Assembly: GCF_023856365.1 (NCBI RefSeq)
Contig: NC_064548.1
Coordinates: 23,174,461-23,238,460 of the forward strand
DNA from: Brienomyrus brachyistius
Lineage: Eukaryota; Chordata; Actinopteri; Osteoglossiformes; Mormyridae
Direction: 5' to 3'
Length of the DNA: 64,000 nt
Below the pieces are notes generated by a model that ran no database searches, had not been told where the DNA came from, and saw only the letters and a program-made list of their open reading frames with translations. The position numbers and the translations under genes were made by a program. Below, in pieces: positions 29,643 through 42,200 of the stretch (its first letter is position 1; each line of letters begins with the position of its first letter).

Positions 29643-32600
29643 TCAGAGGTCCGATCTGAAATGAAGGGCTGATGTTCCAGGACATGGGCTGTGGACGGGA
29701 CCCGTCAGGCTGATCGCGCTCACGAGCCTGGAGATGGAGTTCCCCACGTTCTCGGCTGCCTCCAGCAGGTCCCCTCTGGGGTCAGAGGCTGGCGCTGGAG
29801 AGGCTGAAAGAGACACCGAGAAACACTTACAAATACGAGGGACATACTCAAATTCAGTTTTTGCATATCAACACCCATTAAAATACTTCAAAAAAACAAT
29901 TTGCTCAAAAGAAGATTTTTCTGTTTGGTTGGAATCAGAGAGGCCACTCCTCTCATTCACAAAGCACTTCTTGGCTGTTCATTGGCTGACTGCATGAAAC
30001 GTCACGTCCAATCAGCTGTTACACCTGGTATACAATAGCCTATTACCTTTGACTCATACGAAACACTTTGAATGCAATCTCCTTTTCAAAGCCTTGTTTA
30101 ATGAATGCTGGTTTTGTTAGGGGGGAGTATATGTTTGCAGTCAAGCCAAGCTTCTCAGATCTTCTACCCTGCTTCTTACTCTCCTCTGCCACTGGATCCA
30201 GATCACCTTTCTGTGCTTTGACCCGTTTCCTCAATGATTCTTTTGAATTTCAGTTTCATAAACATCAGCTTGTGACCTGCCTGCTGTTATATTAAAGGTA
30301 TTATGATCCTTTGGTTATTCTTACACTGAAGCAGCGTACACGTCTCAATGTGCGTCGGAAACTCCCGGCTGAACTCGGAGACACGCAGACAGGCACCAAC
30401 CTGTTTCTGGGTCCTGAGAAAGTTCTTGCTTTAGGTGCTGTACCACGTCAAACAACTGCTCCTCTAGTTCCACAGAATCGAGGAACCGGTTTGTGCTTCC
30501 TCCCCTGTCTCCTGTTTCCTGAGATTCTGGCTGCAGTCTCTCCATGACGGTGGTGCATCCTGGCCCTTTCCCGGGCCTGTCAGCAAGGGTCATTTCGGGG
30601 GGTTGCTGAGAGCCTTCAGGGGTGGATCTACCACCCTCCTGCCTCCTAGTCTGGTCTGTTTTCTCCTCTGGCTTCCATTGCTTGTTTTCTCTGGCACATT
30701 TCTTCTCATTTCTGGTCAGAGTCTGAAATGTGGTTGAGGGAAACAGCAGTCACTGGCACGACCAGGCACCACTGGGCTAATGACAGTTTTCATGCAACTT
30801 TCATGCAGTTTCAGAGATGCAATTCCTCGGAGAAGCCCTAAATGATCTCCTCTCGTAATTAAAACACAACTCAACACAACACAGCTAGTTTGATTTAAAA
30901 AAAAAAATAAAAAATTGTTGCATCTCTTACTTCCAGCACTTGCCGGACTTGGTGCAGTTCCTCTTGCAGGTTCTGGTTGTGCTGGGCTAGGATCTCCGTG
31001 GTGACCTCGAGCTGATTGCACTTCTCCTTCAGCCAGCTGTTCTCTGCCTGGACACAGGCTCTCCCGACCTGCAGCTGCTTCTCTAGCTGCCTGATGAGCT
31101 GCAAATGTAACGCTGAGCCCGGCTCAACCTGCCAGCTGCTGAGGCTGCAGACGAACGAGTGAGCTCGCCGCTGCTCCCTCTGTGGGTCCTGAAGGAGCCC
31201 CCGCGTGTGGCTCAGGTCTCCCCTGAGAAGTGACGCCTTTCCCTGTATGAAGAAACAGTGACGGTCAGCCAGTCGCGGATGTAACGTGACACCGTTTGCA
31301 CAAACAGCCCAACAGGCTTTGGTCAGCAACCTGGGACTGCAGAACTGGGACCGGATCTGTCTGCATGGCCTTCGACTCCATGGTGGGATGTGAATCTCTT
31401 GATTCAGATTCTAACCTTTGCTCTTCAACAGCACTTCGTGCCTGTAGAGTCGATGCATGAGCTCTGTGTGGGTCAAAAATACAGATGTGTGTCCCCAGTA
31501 CGTATAACTTAGCTCACTCAAGAACAGGCAAAAAGTTTGATCCTGAAAAGCATTATATTAGCTTTTCTGACAAGTATATCCCAACATTGCTTACTGTTAG
31601 GGACAAACACGATGTTGTCTCAACCACGTCACACTGACATGCAATTAGGTGACATCTTAAATCGCTGTAAATCTCTATATGAAATCATTTATTCAGCTGG
31701 AAGATTTGATATGTTCACTGGTGTTATTCTCCAGAGAGCTGTTGCGCCCAAAAAGCATTGCAGTCCTTTGCTAACACATGTGACTGTCATGGACACAGTC
31801 CCACCTTAACTGGGCCCCAGTGAGGGTGCTGCTTTCCACCTCCATCCTGGCGGGACGCCTCCTCCTTAACGTCTGTTGTACGCGGTGCACCAGTGAGAAC
31901 AGCGCCTCCTTCAGGGTCGGCTGAGCATGCACAGCACATGAGCATGTTGCTAGGCCCGCATGGGTGACACACACACTCTGTTGACTCATTTCAAATGGAC
32001 TTTATGGAAAGCATCAATTTCAAAACACATAAAAAAAATTGTTACAAAGGAAGCGATTTGTTTATAAAATGAAATGGGCAGGGAGCCAGAGTGCACTCTG
32101 TTATTAAGGGTGGACATGGCGACTCACTGTGACCCGGTGACAGGAAGCTTTGTACTGGGATCTTTGTAGTGAGGGGCGTGGCTTAAAATACCGGGCACAC
32201 AGATTCAGTGAATACGCACATCAGTGCTGACTCTTGCACGTACTTGTGTATGTGCGTGTGTGTTTGTGTCGGTTATGTATACATTATGTCGTGGCGATAA
32301 AATGTCCCCATAATGTTATAAAAGCCTGTTATTTTGACACTGCGGGGACCACAACGGGAAACTGAATTTTATAAAAATCTCTGACAGCAATCAAAAAATT
32401 TAAAAATGCCAAAAGTAGTGTATTTTGTTTGGCTACTTATGGTTAAGGTTTGGGCTGGGTCAGGGTTAAGGTCTTCATTGTTGGGATTAGGGTTTCTTCA
32501 ATAGAAATGAATCGATGGTCCCCACAAAGACATGAATACAAATGTGTGTGTGTGTGTGTGTGTGGGGGGGGGGGATCACCTGAGTGCTGTGCACCTGCAC

Positions 32601-34208
32601 CACGTGGAAGGGTCTGTGCTTACTGGTGCCTCTCTGGGACACAAAGCACGTCTGGCAGAGATGGAGGTTCAGGCACTGGAGACAGCGGTACCTGGAGGGA
32701 AAGAAACATCAGGAGGAGCCTCCCCCACACCCCCATACCCCAATGGCCCACAGGTGCCCCACCATACAAACATGCGTGCACGGACCTGAGGCCCACAACG
32801 GGTGATGCCTTGCACACATGGCAGCGCACCGGGTGGGCAATGGCCTCGCCAAGGGAGATCCTGTCCAGCGCCGACAGCCACAGTAGGAGGCGGGGGTCTG
32901 ACCGCAACCAGAGGCTGAACTGTGTCTCCGACGCCCCAGCACCGAACACCTGAATGCCGACAGAACGCAAACCCCATCTCAGAACTCCCCTCCAATGTGG
33001 ACGCTCCCTAGTGATGGCCAAATGAAGCTTCGTAAACAATTTTCTATATATTGTGATCCCCACTATGGCACTCATGGTTTGCTTTGGGACATGCATTTTT
33101 TTTAATAGAGAGCGCCATCTAGTGTTGTCAGAAAATATAGTAAATGGTTCATGAAGTTTCATTTTGACATCACTAATGCTAAATGCTTACCTCTCGGCAG
33201 CTCCGTGAGCAGAATTCCCTAACGTTAAATGTTGTGATCCCACAATTTGTCACTCAGTGGGGCACTCTGGAGTATATCCCAGAACATACGGGCTTGAGAC
33301 GGGGCACAGTGCCCAGTCACACATACCCACCTAAACAGCATGTCTGAAATGTGGGCACCAAAACCCCAGGAGGGCGTCCCAACAAACAGGGGGAGAACAG
33401 GCAAATTTTCAGAGCCCAGAGAGGGAGCCACTCCACAACGCTGGGGGTTGTGAGGCCATGCCCACATGAGGACATATGGCTTTTCTTATCGCTATTAAAG
33501 ACATTAAGCCCCCAGTTAAGGGTTCTTTGGGCCTACCCTGTGGAAGCAGGATGTCACCGCACTCTCCACCTGGCCAAACACACGGCTCTCCTGCACGGCT
33601 CCTGGGACCTGCGATGGTAGAATGAGGCGCTAGTGGGACTGCAAGGCGGGGGCAATGCATGCCAGACAGAACAGGACCCTGCTCACTCCTGGCTGCTCTC
33701 TTCATCTCTCCCTTCTTCATAGCATTTCATCCATCTTCCAACCTCTTATGCAGTACAGGGTCATACGTGGGGGGTGGGGCTAAAGTATATCCTCTCCATC
33801 CATCCATCCATCCATCCATCCATTTTCCAAACCGCTTATCCCGGTCCGGAGCCTATCCCGGAATCAATGGGCACGAGGCAGGGAACAACCTTGGATGGGG
33901 GGCCAGCCCATCGCAGGGCACACTCACACAGCATTCACTCATGCATGCACACCTACAGGCAATTTAGCAACTCCAATTGGCCTCAGCATGTTTTTGAACT
34001 GTGGGGGGAAACCGGAGTACCTGGAGGAAACCCCACGACGACATGGGGAGAACATGCAAACTCCGCACACATGTAACCCAGGCGGAGACCTAACCTATGC
34101 TGTCCTGTCCTATCGTATCCTACCCTGTCCAATCCTATTCAATCCAATCCTGCAGGAGAATCTGAAATACCCAGAGGAAACCTATGGGACAGAGTGAAAA
34201 TGCAAACC

Positions 34209-34263
<55 letters not shown>

Positions 34264-35617
34264 AGGGTGGGACCATTTTCCGATACGTTCTAGGATTTAT
34301 CAAGTGACCACAGGCAATCCTGGCTCACCTGGCTCAGGTCGAACAGCATCACCCTCAGGCCACTCTGGGTCATCACTCCACTGCGTCGCCCGGGCAACTC
34401 ACTGCAGCGCACTGCCAGCTCAAACAGGGCTGGGACACACCAAAGGATGAGCGAGTGCTTATTTGACATTGAAGTGCTTACCACTGGCAAGCAAGTTCTT
34501 TCCTGGGGATGAGGTGTGGGACTGACAGGTGCCCGGGTGGGGTGTACCTGCATGCTTAGCTGAAAGTATATCCCCTGAGAGTGCTATCATCACTGCCTCC
34601 ACAGAGTGCAGGAAGACTGCCCCGGTCTGCTCCCTGCTAGGAAATCACAGTTTTAAATGTCCACTTGAGTTTTTATATATTAATCAAAAGTATAAGTACT
34701 TGTTTGAAGGAAGACGAAACATGCACATGCCAATATACAGTGCTGTCTGGGGGAAAAGTGGTGCAGCTAATGGAAGTAACAGCATGTGACACTTGGGACT
34801 GGACAGCGAGGTTAATCATGCAATGCAACCCTAAAAGAATCACAATGATATGAACTGGACTCTCTACCTATCAAACAGCTTGAACAACAGTCTAACGGTG
34901 TGCTCTGCAGCTCCTGGCCTTGCTTGACCTGGCAGCTCCTGGTCCACGCAGTCGAAGAGCCTCTGCAGACAGCTTTCCACGTCCCCCTTGGTTACAATAT
35001 CCCCTGGAGCCACAGCCCGACCCAGAGACTGCATGGCCGGACGAAGGGACCGTATCCTGACCGCGTGCGCTGCAACACCCACAGCACGCGCAGTCAACGC
35101 AAAGCAGCACGCGAGCACAGAAACCTAACATGGACAAATGAAGGTAGGTTCTCAGCAACCTGTGCCTGGCCCTTAAGCTCCATCTGAGCCAGTGATTTTA
35201 AAGATGCTGGCCAGACGGTAGTTCACTTACTTTGACAAAGTTTCTGCAGCGAGCGTATCTTAAATGCTGCGCGGTACACAGCCGGCTGAACATCGTCGAG
35301 GTTCTCTGCAGGCAAGAGGTTACGTAAGAGAACGACGCGAATACCTGCCATTTCGTTTATGTTTGCTAAATTGAAAATTTAAACCTTGAGAAAAATACAA
35401 AAAATTTTGAAATCCCGTGAGAGTTATGATAGGCCGGCCTGATAACTAATATTTTAACAAATTAAAGAAACTATTGTCGTTTAAATTACAAAAGTATCGT
35501 TCATATATTGTGCACATATTCTCAATAACAATGTTTTGGAATAATAATTACATGAGATGACGGATTGTGTCAGAAGCCAGAAACGCTATACTTACCAGTT
35601 GTTTTCATTTCCATCAT
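29643..35617 (-). CDS. dytn: Dystrotelin (dystrophin-family ZZ protein)
   Basis: Dystrotelin is a small dystrophin relative with EF-hand-like regions and a ZZ zinc finger. Thirteen minus-strand exons chain in phase: 35596-35617 (MMEMKTT), 35231-35305, 34868-35069, 34548-34633, 34329-34429, 33537-33608, 32786-32949, 32580-32691, 31840-31920, 31331-31441, 30931-31242, 30401-30722, 29643-29803; about 606 residues against 578 in human. The EF-hand-like half includes VYRAAFKIRSLQKLCQ and LFDLSQ. The ZZ finger spans the exons at 32786 and 32580: CHVC, CLQC, CQTC and a final HRPFH. A coiled coil (LIRQLEKQLQVGRACVQAEN...) lies in 30931-31242, and the C-terminus contains DLLEAAENVGNSISRLVSAI. The start in the 22-nt exon is preferred because an in-frame ATG at 35351 lies upstream of a good acceptor. 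The 31840 donor (GAG|GTGGAA) is weak and the least certain junction. Confidence 0.88.
32236..32570. repeat. CA-flanked dispersed repeat, copy 3 (inverted)
   Basis: Ends GGTCCCCACAAAGACATGAA then a GT tract, with the other inverted end near ATGTCCCCATAATG. It abuts the donor of the dytn exon at 32580, the GT/G tract starting within 10 bp of it. Confidence 0.75.
33796..34095 (-). mobile_element. SINE copy 2, head-truncated
   Basis: Same family as 25816-26173, inverted, with the CCATCCAT tail at the left; the tRNA-like head is missing after GACCTAACC at about 34090. Confidence 0.88.
34208..34258. repeat. CA microsatellite
   Basis: About 25 CA units in the dytn intron between the exons at 34329 and 33608. 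Confidence 0.96.
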
Positions 35618-36081
35618 GTGATCGGTAGCCAGAACCAGGTAAAAATTATCATTTTAAAAGATACAGTACTTATGACTGCAGGAAAGTGTAACCTACATGT
35701 ATCTCTGTGGGCTACATAAAACACATACTTATAAAACCACCTACTTGTCAAGTTAGAAAACCGTTACACCCAATTAGCGGTGTCGTACTAAGTCCATATT
35801 TAGGTATCCTTGTTTCAATCAGCCTAGCGCAGCATCATCGTTAAAATATAAAGTTAATGACAATATTGTCCTACTTAATACGAGCCTCTTCGGCCATGCA
35901 TAATAAGGCATGTTTCCTGGGCAACGGAACAAAACAATACAAGTGGCACTGCGCGCTGGGACGGTCTATTCAAGGCATTTTAGGGAAGTCGGTGGTACTG
36001 CGCCGATCGTCCTACATACAATGTTCAAACTGACCACTTCCCAAATACAAAAACATTCGTCTGTATAATATCGTAGTTTTA
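35618..36081. promoter_or_regulatory. Putative shared promoter between dytn and the CARD-caspase
   Basis: 464 bp separate the dytn start codon (minus) from the candidate first coding exon of the CARD-caspase (plus). The right part (35930-36010) is richer in CpG (GCACTGCGCGCTGGGACGG, CTGCGCCGATCG). No TATA box is convincing. Reading this as a divergent promoter is an inference from gene position. Confidence 0.4.
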
Positions 36082-36240
36082 ATGGATGGCGCATTAATAG
36101 TTCGTTCTTTAATAAGACGGAAAAGGAAGCAAGATGTAGGTAATACGCGAAAAAACGCTGGAAAAAGTAAAAAATGTAGATATCATGAAGAGAACGTGAC
36201 GGGTGGCAGTATTCACAACTGCTTCGAGCGACCTCGGCAG
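36082..36240 (+). CDS. Candidate first coding exon of the CARD-caspase (basic N-terminal extension)
   Basis: ATG at 36082 opens 53 codons ending at a strong donor (CGGCAG|GTGAGTCA). Spliced to the acceptor at 39139 it continues in frame through nine more codons into the ATG used for the 356-residue form. The segment is rich in lysine and arginine (SLIRRKRKQD, KNAGKSKKCR), like a nuclear-localisation region. I do not recognise it in any caspase, so it may instead be 5' UTR. Confidence 0.4.
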
Positions 36241-39200
36241 GTGAGTCATTATTCTCTGTTTATTGTGCATACACTGCGGTCACTTCTACAGTGACTAAAT
36301 GGCCATGGTTTATTGTTTAATTTCTGTTTAAGTAAATAACTAATATCATTTTAGTCACACGAGGATCCACCATGTTTCCGTGGTGCAGTTTTACTGAAAG
36401 CTAAACACAAAAAGTCCGGTTAAGACCCGCGCTGTGCATGTGGCGAAGCCTTACGGAGACGATGATCGTGTAGTTAATGAAACACAGAAACAAAGCCAGC
36501 GTAAGCTACCCGCGCTTTAAATGTGTGGTGCACGCATAGACGTGACATTACGGTATCAACTCGCGTTTAGGAAAATTATCCGGATTCTATATACACAATT
36601 AATTTTTTACTTTAACATAACGTATAAACTTGTACTTTCCGAAAGCTATGGTCCTAGGCTATTTTTAGGCAAAATTTGGTCAACATTTACTATACTGTTT
36701 TCAAGAAAATGTACTTTGAAATTCATATTTTTTAAGGCAAGTCTGACAGGCCATATTTCAGAATTTTCCCATAATATACGAACAAGTTATAGAGTATTTG
36801 GTCAAGTTTTACTGTAACATTTAAAAAATGCACTTTTAAATCCTTGTTATATTGCAGCGGTGGCCAATCTTATCCGCAAAGGGCCAGTATGTGCATGTGC
36901 AGGTTTTTGGGATAACCTTTAGGTCAGCTGTTCACACCCAGGTGTGAGGACTCTTCAGCCAATCAGTCCTCTAATTAGTAATCTAATTAGGGAGCTGCAG
37001 CGAAAACCTGCACTCTCAGTGGCCCTTTCTGGATAAGACTGGCCACCCCTGTTATATTGTGTTGACAAGGGACCATGTTACCCTGGCTGGATTGAGGAGC
37101 CTTGCCCTGTAGCCCGGCTTGGGACGGGAGCTTGAGGTTGATCAGTGTAACCCGAAGAGAGAACATGGGTCTGTCCTCCTGGGGGCTCTCTGGTGGGAAT
37201 GGAGCCCGAGTTGGTGCCGGAGGTACAGAGATACTGACTCGGGTTCAGGCTCTGGAAACAAACTCTTGGAGAAGGGCTGGACTCTATTCCACTCTGAAGT
37301 TGCCCATGGGGAGAGGAGCCAGGCAGGGGTGGGTCTACATATAGCCCCCCAGTTTGGTGCTAGTGAGTTGGAGTTCACCACGGTGAACGAGAGGGTCGCC
37401 TCCCTTTGACTTTGAGTTGGGCTCTGACTGTCGTCTCTGCATGTACACCGAACACCAGTTCCGAGCGTCCGGTCTTCATGGAGACCTCGGATGGGGTGCT
37501 GGAAGGTGAACAGTCATTGGCCTTCTGTGCTAACCACCGTTTGTCCATAACGAGCGGCATGCTCGGACACAAGGGCATTCAGAAGTGCACCTGGCACCAG
37601 AGAACCTTAGGCTGCGGCAGAACGTTTTGGAAGACCGGTGGCAAAGGGAGCTTCTGAGCTTGGTTAGCGTGTGGGACTCCTGGAGCAGCTGGTCGGAGCC
37701 CGCAGGCCAAGCGAAAGGCGGTGCTGGTAGTTGCTGAAGCAAAAACTTGAGCGCGGGAGGAGTTGGGTGAGGCCACAGAGGTTCTGACAAACCGTCAGGT
37801 GACTTGTGGGGGGGGGGGCAGGGCTTTACCCATGCTGTTACAGCGGGGATCGAGAGCTGTTGGTCTTGACTGGGGATATAGTCAGGCGGTGGAAGGGTGA
37901 TTTTGAGGATCTCCAGAATTTCACTACCTGTCAAATGCGCATAAAACCATGGATGTCAAGGTGCATTTTTTCTTGAAAATGGTACAATAAAATCTGACCA
38001 AATTTTGTTCAAAATTAAGTTGGGACCTCTCGGTTCAGAAGCTATAAGACTTTTTTATACAATACTTAAAAATTTTAAGAAACGGCCTGTCAAACATGCC
38101 TCACACAAGCAAACGCGTATAATGGCATGGATTTCAAAGTGTCTTTTAAAAAGAATGGTACATGACTTGTTGATACAGTACGGGAAAGTAAGAAATTAAT
38201 TGTATTTAAGTACATCCTGTACGTGAGTATTCACCTTTTTCTTATGCGCGGTCGCTTTGAGCTGATCCCGTAATATTATGTCTATGCGTGCAGCACACAT
38301 TTAAAGCGCGGATGATTTAACCGTGTTTCGGCAAAGCGCGGGTAGCTTGAACTAATTTTGTGTCAGTAGCGAGACTTTTGAAAGATTCCTCGCAAATTAA
38401 AAATACATATTGAAAAGTAACCTTTGCTTGGTTGATTTAAACGCAAACGTAAATGTGTTCTCCCAAAAGAATAAATGATACATAAATAAATAATGACAAA
38501 TAAAAATACCATGAACAGGTTTTTAAAGTAGACCTATTGAGTTAAAGTTCTGTATTAAATAAGAGAATGCATCCATAATCGTCTATAAACATGTAAAAGA
38601 TCGCACAGTTGTGCAGATTAATGCGATGCTCGATCATAACTTGCATATTTCACCCATCCGTAACAAATATGGCCACTGCAGGTCGCACGCACCGGGCATG
38701 CGTTATTTTGCCAATAATACAATGCATTATTTTATTGTATAATCAATACTTTAGATAAAAGCTGATACGCCAATTACGATTTTTAGGGTATCGGTATTTT
38801 AGATTAGTGTTTTGTAATGTTCGTGTAGGTATTTTTTTATGAGGTCGAGAAGAATAAAACTGAAAGCAAGACGATCCAGCAGTTACCCAGGCTTCACTGT
38901 TTTGTTTGGTACGATTTCGGTGCAGCAACATCAATACGAGCCATTTTAAGGTAATTATAATGTAATTCCGTTTATAACTAAAATGTGTAGTAAAGGTCGG
39001 TCATCACTAAGCGATTCAAATCATCGGTTTTTTTTGAGTGGGGGGTGTTACTCGACTGCAACAGAGGTTTCTATGACATGGAGATACTTTGATGAACTTG
39101 CATTAACTATGCGTGCTGTTAACATTTTCCTCTGCGCAGGATCTCGGTGTGCATCGGAACGGCGCCATGCAAAAGATCAGGGAAAATAAAATGGGTCTAA

Positions 39201-42200
39201 TTAATGTGTTAATGTCCGACCCCGATTACATCTTGCAACATTTGCAAGCGGATGCGCTCATCACCCAGCGGGAGTATAACATCATTAACAGCAATAGGCA
39301 ATCGCATGAGAAGACTGTGATAGACATTCTGGATAAAATTATGAATAAGGGCGAGGATACATGCCGTCGTTTCCTGACACTTCTTCAGACAGATGATGTC
39401 CAGGAAACGTTCCCCAACCTGAAGTGTCTTATTTGCCTAAACGTCCCCAAGCAAGACAATCAGGAAATGGCTGAGGTATGACCGAATGAGATATTCTCAA
39501 ATGGTGCATTACTTTGTTCACACTTCACCAGACTATGAGTGTTTAGTATAAATTTCATTTACCGGTTTGCTTTCTGTCACTGCCCACAGATCAGCGAATA
39601 CCCAATGACATGCATTCCCAGAGGAAAGTGCGTAATCTTCAACAATGAGAACTTCACATCAGCAAATCTGAGGAGAAGAAATGGATCGCAGAAGGATGCC
39701 GGTTTGTGTTTTCAGACCAGCTGATAAACGAAGCCAGGCTGCGTTTGTTTCGTGTTTTGGCTTGCTGTGTATATACTGTCAGAGCTGTTACTGCCACATG
39801 AGAAGTATAGGGGTTTCCTAATTTTACCTTTATTTTTATATGAAGTTTCCTCATGTGGCAAAGAGAGTAACCATCAATGCCTCTTTTCTTTTTTGTCATT
39901 CGACAGTTCGATTGCGTGAAGTGTTTGAGTGGTTGGGTTTTGAGGTGGACACAGTTCAGGACCAATCAGCGAAGGAGATGCGGGACCATCTACGGCGCTT
40001 CGGACAGCAGGCTGGCGGCCAGTGCTTCGTGTGCTGTGTTCTGAGTCACGGGACCCAGCAGGGTGTTTACGGCCGGGACGGCAAGATGCTCGGCCTCGCT
40101 GAGATCCTGCAGCCGTTCAGGGGGGCGAGGTGCCGCGCCCTAAATGGCAGGCCTAAGGTGTTCTTCATCCAGGCCTGCCAGGGGACGCACATGCAGGAAG
40201 CCGCGCCAGCCGGATGTGACGTGGACCTCATGGAGGTCGAGACCGAGTCTGCCGGAGGTCCAGGCGACACCATCCCATGTGACGCCGACTTCCTTGTCGG
40301 CATGGCCACCGTACAGGATTGCGTCTCCCTGAGAGACCCCAAGGAGGGGAGCTGGTACATCCAGACTCTGTGCAGGATGCTGGAGCAGTGGTGCCCAAGG
40401 TGAGCCCCGCTGACTCGCCCAGGCCTCACACTGATCACCACTCAAAACTCTGCACTTACTGCTTAGGTTGGCTTGCCAATAGAATGCTGACATTTAGCGA
40501 TTGTGCTGTAAAGTAGAGTATTTCAGCCCTGCATTGTCTTGCTGAGGGTTAGCACAGTGGATGGCGATGTGGCCTTATTTATACCTGTGGCTTAAGGGCT
40601 TGATTCCCACCCCCCAGCTGTGTGTTTCGCTGCATTTTTTCAGGCTTTCTCCCAGTCCTATAAGAAGGCAGTTCAGGTTAATGTGCCTCTATATAACCCT
40701 TAGTAACCCTCAGAACTGCGTGTGGGGGCATTGAAACTGGGGGTGGTGTACATCCCAATATTTAATTTGGCTTAATTTGCCTCTCCCTCCCCCAAATTAA
40801 TAGACAGTAACGCTTAACTTGAGAGGGCACAAATAATGTAATAGATGTAGTAATGTATTAATTAGCCAGAAATTAAGTGTTAGTTAACGGCTTATGTATT
40901 TCATGCCGTTAAAGTGGAATCCGCTTATAGTGATCATGTCTGGGTGAAATTGCTCACCATAAGCATGTGATCATTATAACTGAATTATTTTGTTTTTCTT
41001 TGCATCTCAGGCAGATTTCCATCTAATTGACATTTGTATATTTCTTACATGAATACTGTATAGGGTAATAGAACAAACAGCGTCGATATTGAGTTTTACT
41101 AACTCAAAATACAGTACAGCTCTTTCAAATGCTTTTCAAATTACATCCATCCATCCATTTACCAAACCGCTTATCCTACTGGGTCGCGGGGGGTCCGGAG
41201 CCTATCCCGGAAGCAATGGGCACGAGGCAGTGAAAAACCCAGGATGGGGGGCCAGCCCATCGCAGGGCACACTCACACACCATTCACTCACACACGCATA
41301 CCTACGGGCAATTTAGCAACTCCAATTAGCCTCAGCATAGCTTTGGACTGAGGGGGGGAAACCGGAGTACCTGGAGGAAACCCCACAACGACATGGGGAG
41401 AACATGCAAACTCCACACACATGTGACTGGAACCTGGGTCCCAGAGGTGTGAGGCAACTAGTGCAGTGCTAACCACTGCACCACCATGCCGCCCCCTTTT
41501 CAAATTACAGCACTGTACAAATTAGATCACTGAACTGTATAACTCAAATACGCTGTAATACTGTATTGTATGTAAAATATAGCCTATTGTGGTTTCGCTG
41601 CTGCATCTCGTTGGCTCATTTTTGGCAGTTTACCATAAGCTTTGATGAGTCTATATTTGTCATTGGGAGAAAATGACTTTCATTTACCTGTTGTGTTTTC
41701 TGTGCACACGGCATTAGCCTCAGGTAGCTAGCCAGATGGGTTACCGCAAGACAAAAGTAGGGCTATCAAAGTAAAGTAAAAAAATAAATTTAAATGAATT
41801 GCTGCAGTTTTAATTTTTTTCCATATGTTATCATGTACAAATGACCCAAAATTAACTCTGAAAGCAGACTACTTATAAGCAAATTATATAGACAGTACCT
41901 GTACAGGAATTATTCTGTCCCACGCTTTTTCATCTATATAAGAGGTTGATCACTATAACGTGATCATTATAAGCAGTTTCTACTATATATATTTGATCAT
42001 GACTTGAATCGTAACTGAATCATCAAGTTACTTGTGCCCCCTCATGTTAAGTGTTACCAAATAGAATTTTGCGTTTATATTATTACCCAATATAAAACTC
42101 TCTCCTCCACCCTTAGTTTTGGGTGTGATTGGTTGTTCTGGGATTCCCTGCTTCTTGTCCTGTCCTTCCTGATAAAAACTCAATGTTTACAATGATCCAG

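Larger units (their letters stand above)
36503..38350. mobile_element. Fold-back element with long inverted arms, invaded by a MITE and a LINE
   Basis: The left arm (about 36503-36840) contains CCGCGCTTTAAATGTGTG and CACGCATAGACG; the right arm (about 37945-38350) carries the same motifs on the minus strand. AAAATTTGGTCA and TTTTCAAGAAAA-type blocks also pair between the arms. The centre holds a separate MITE (36857-37052) and a LINE piece (37085-37935). It lies in the intron between the candidate first exon and the CARD exon. Confidence 0.65.

Noticed and set aside
35341..35375. In-frame ATG at 35351 as the dytn start
   Set aside because: A good acceptor (CTTGCCTGCAG) lies downstream of it before the conserved sequence, and an upstream 22-nt exon with ATG and strong donor fits the phase.
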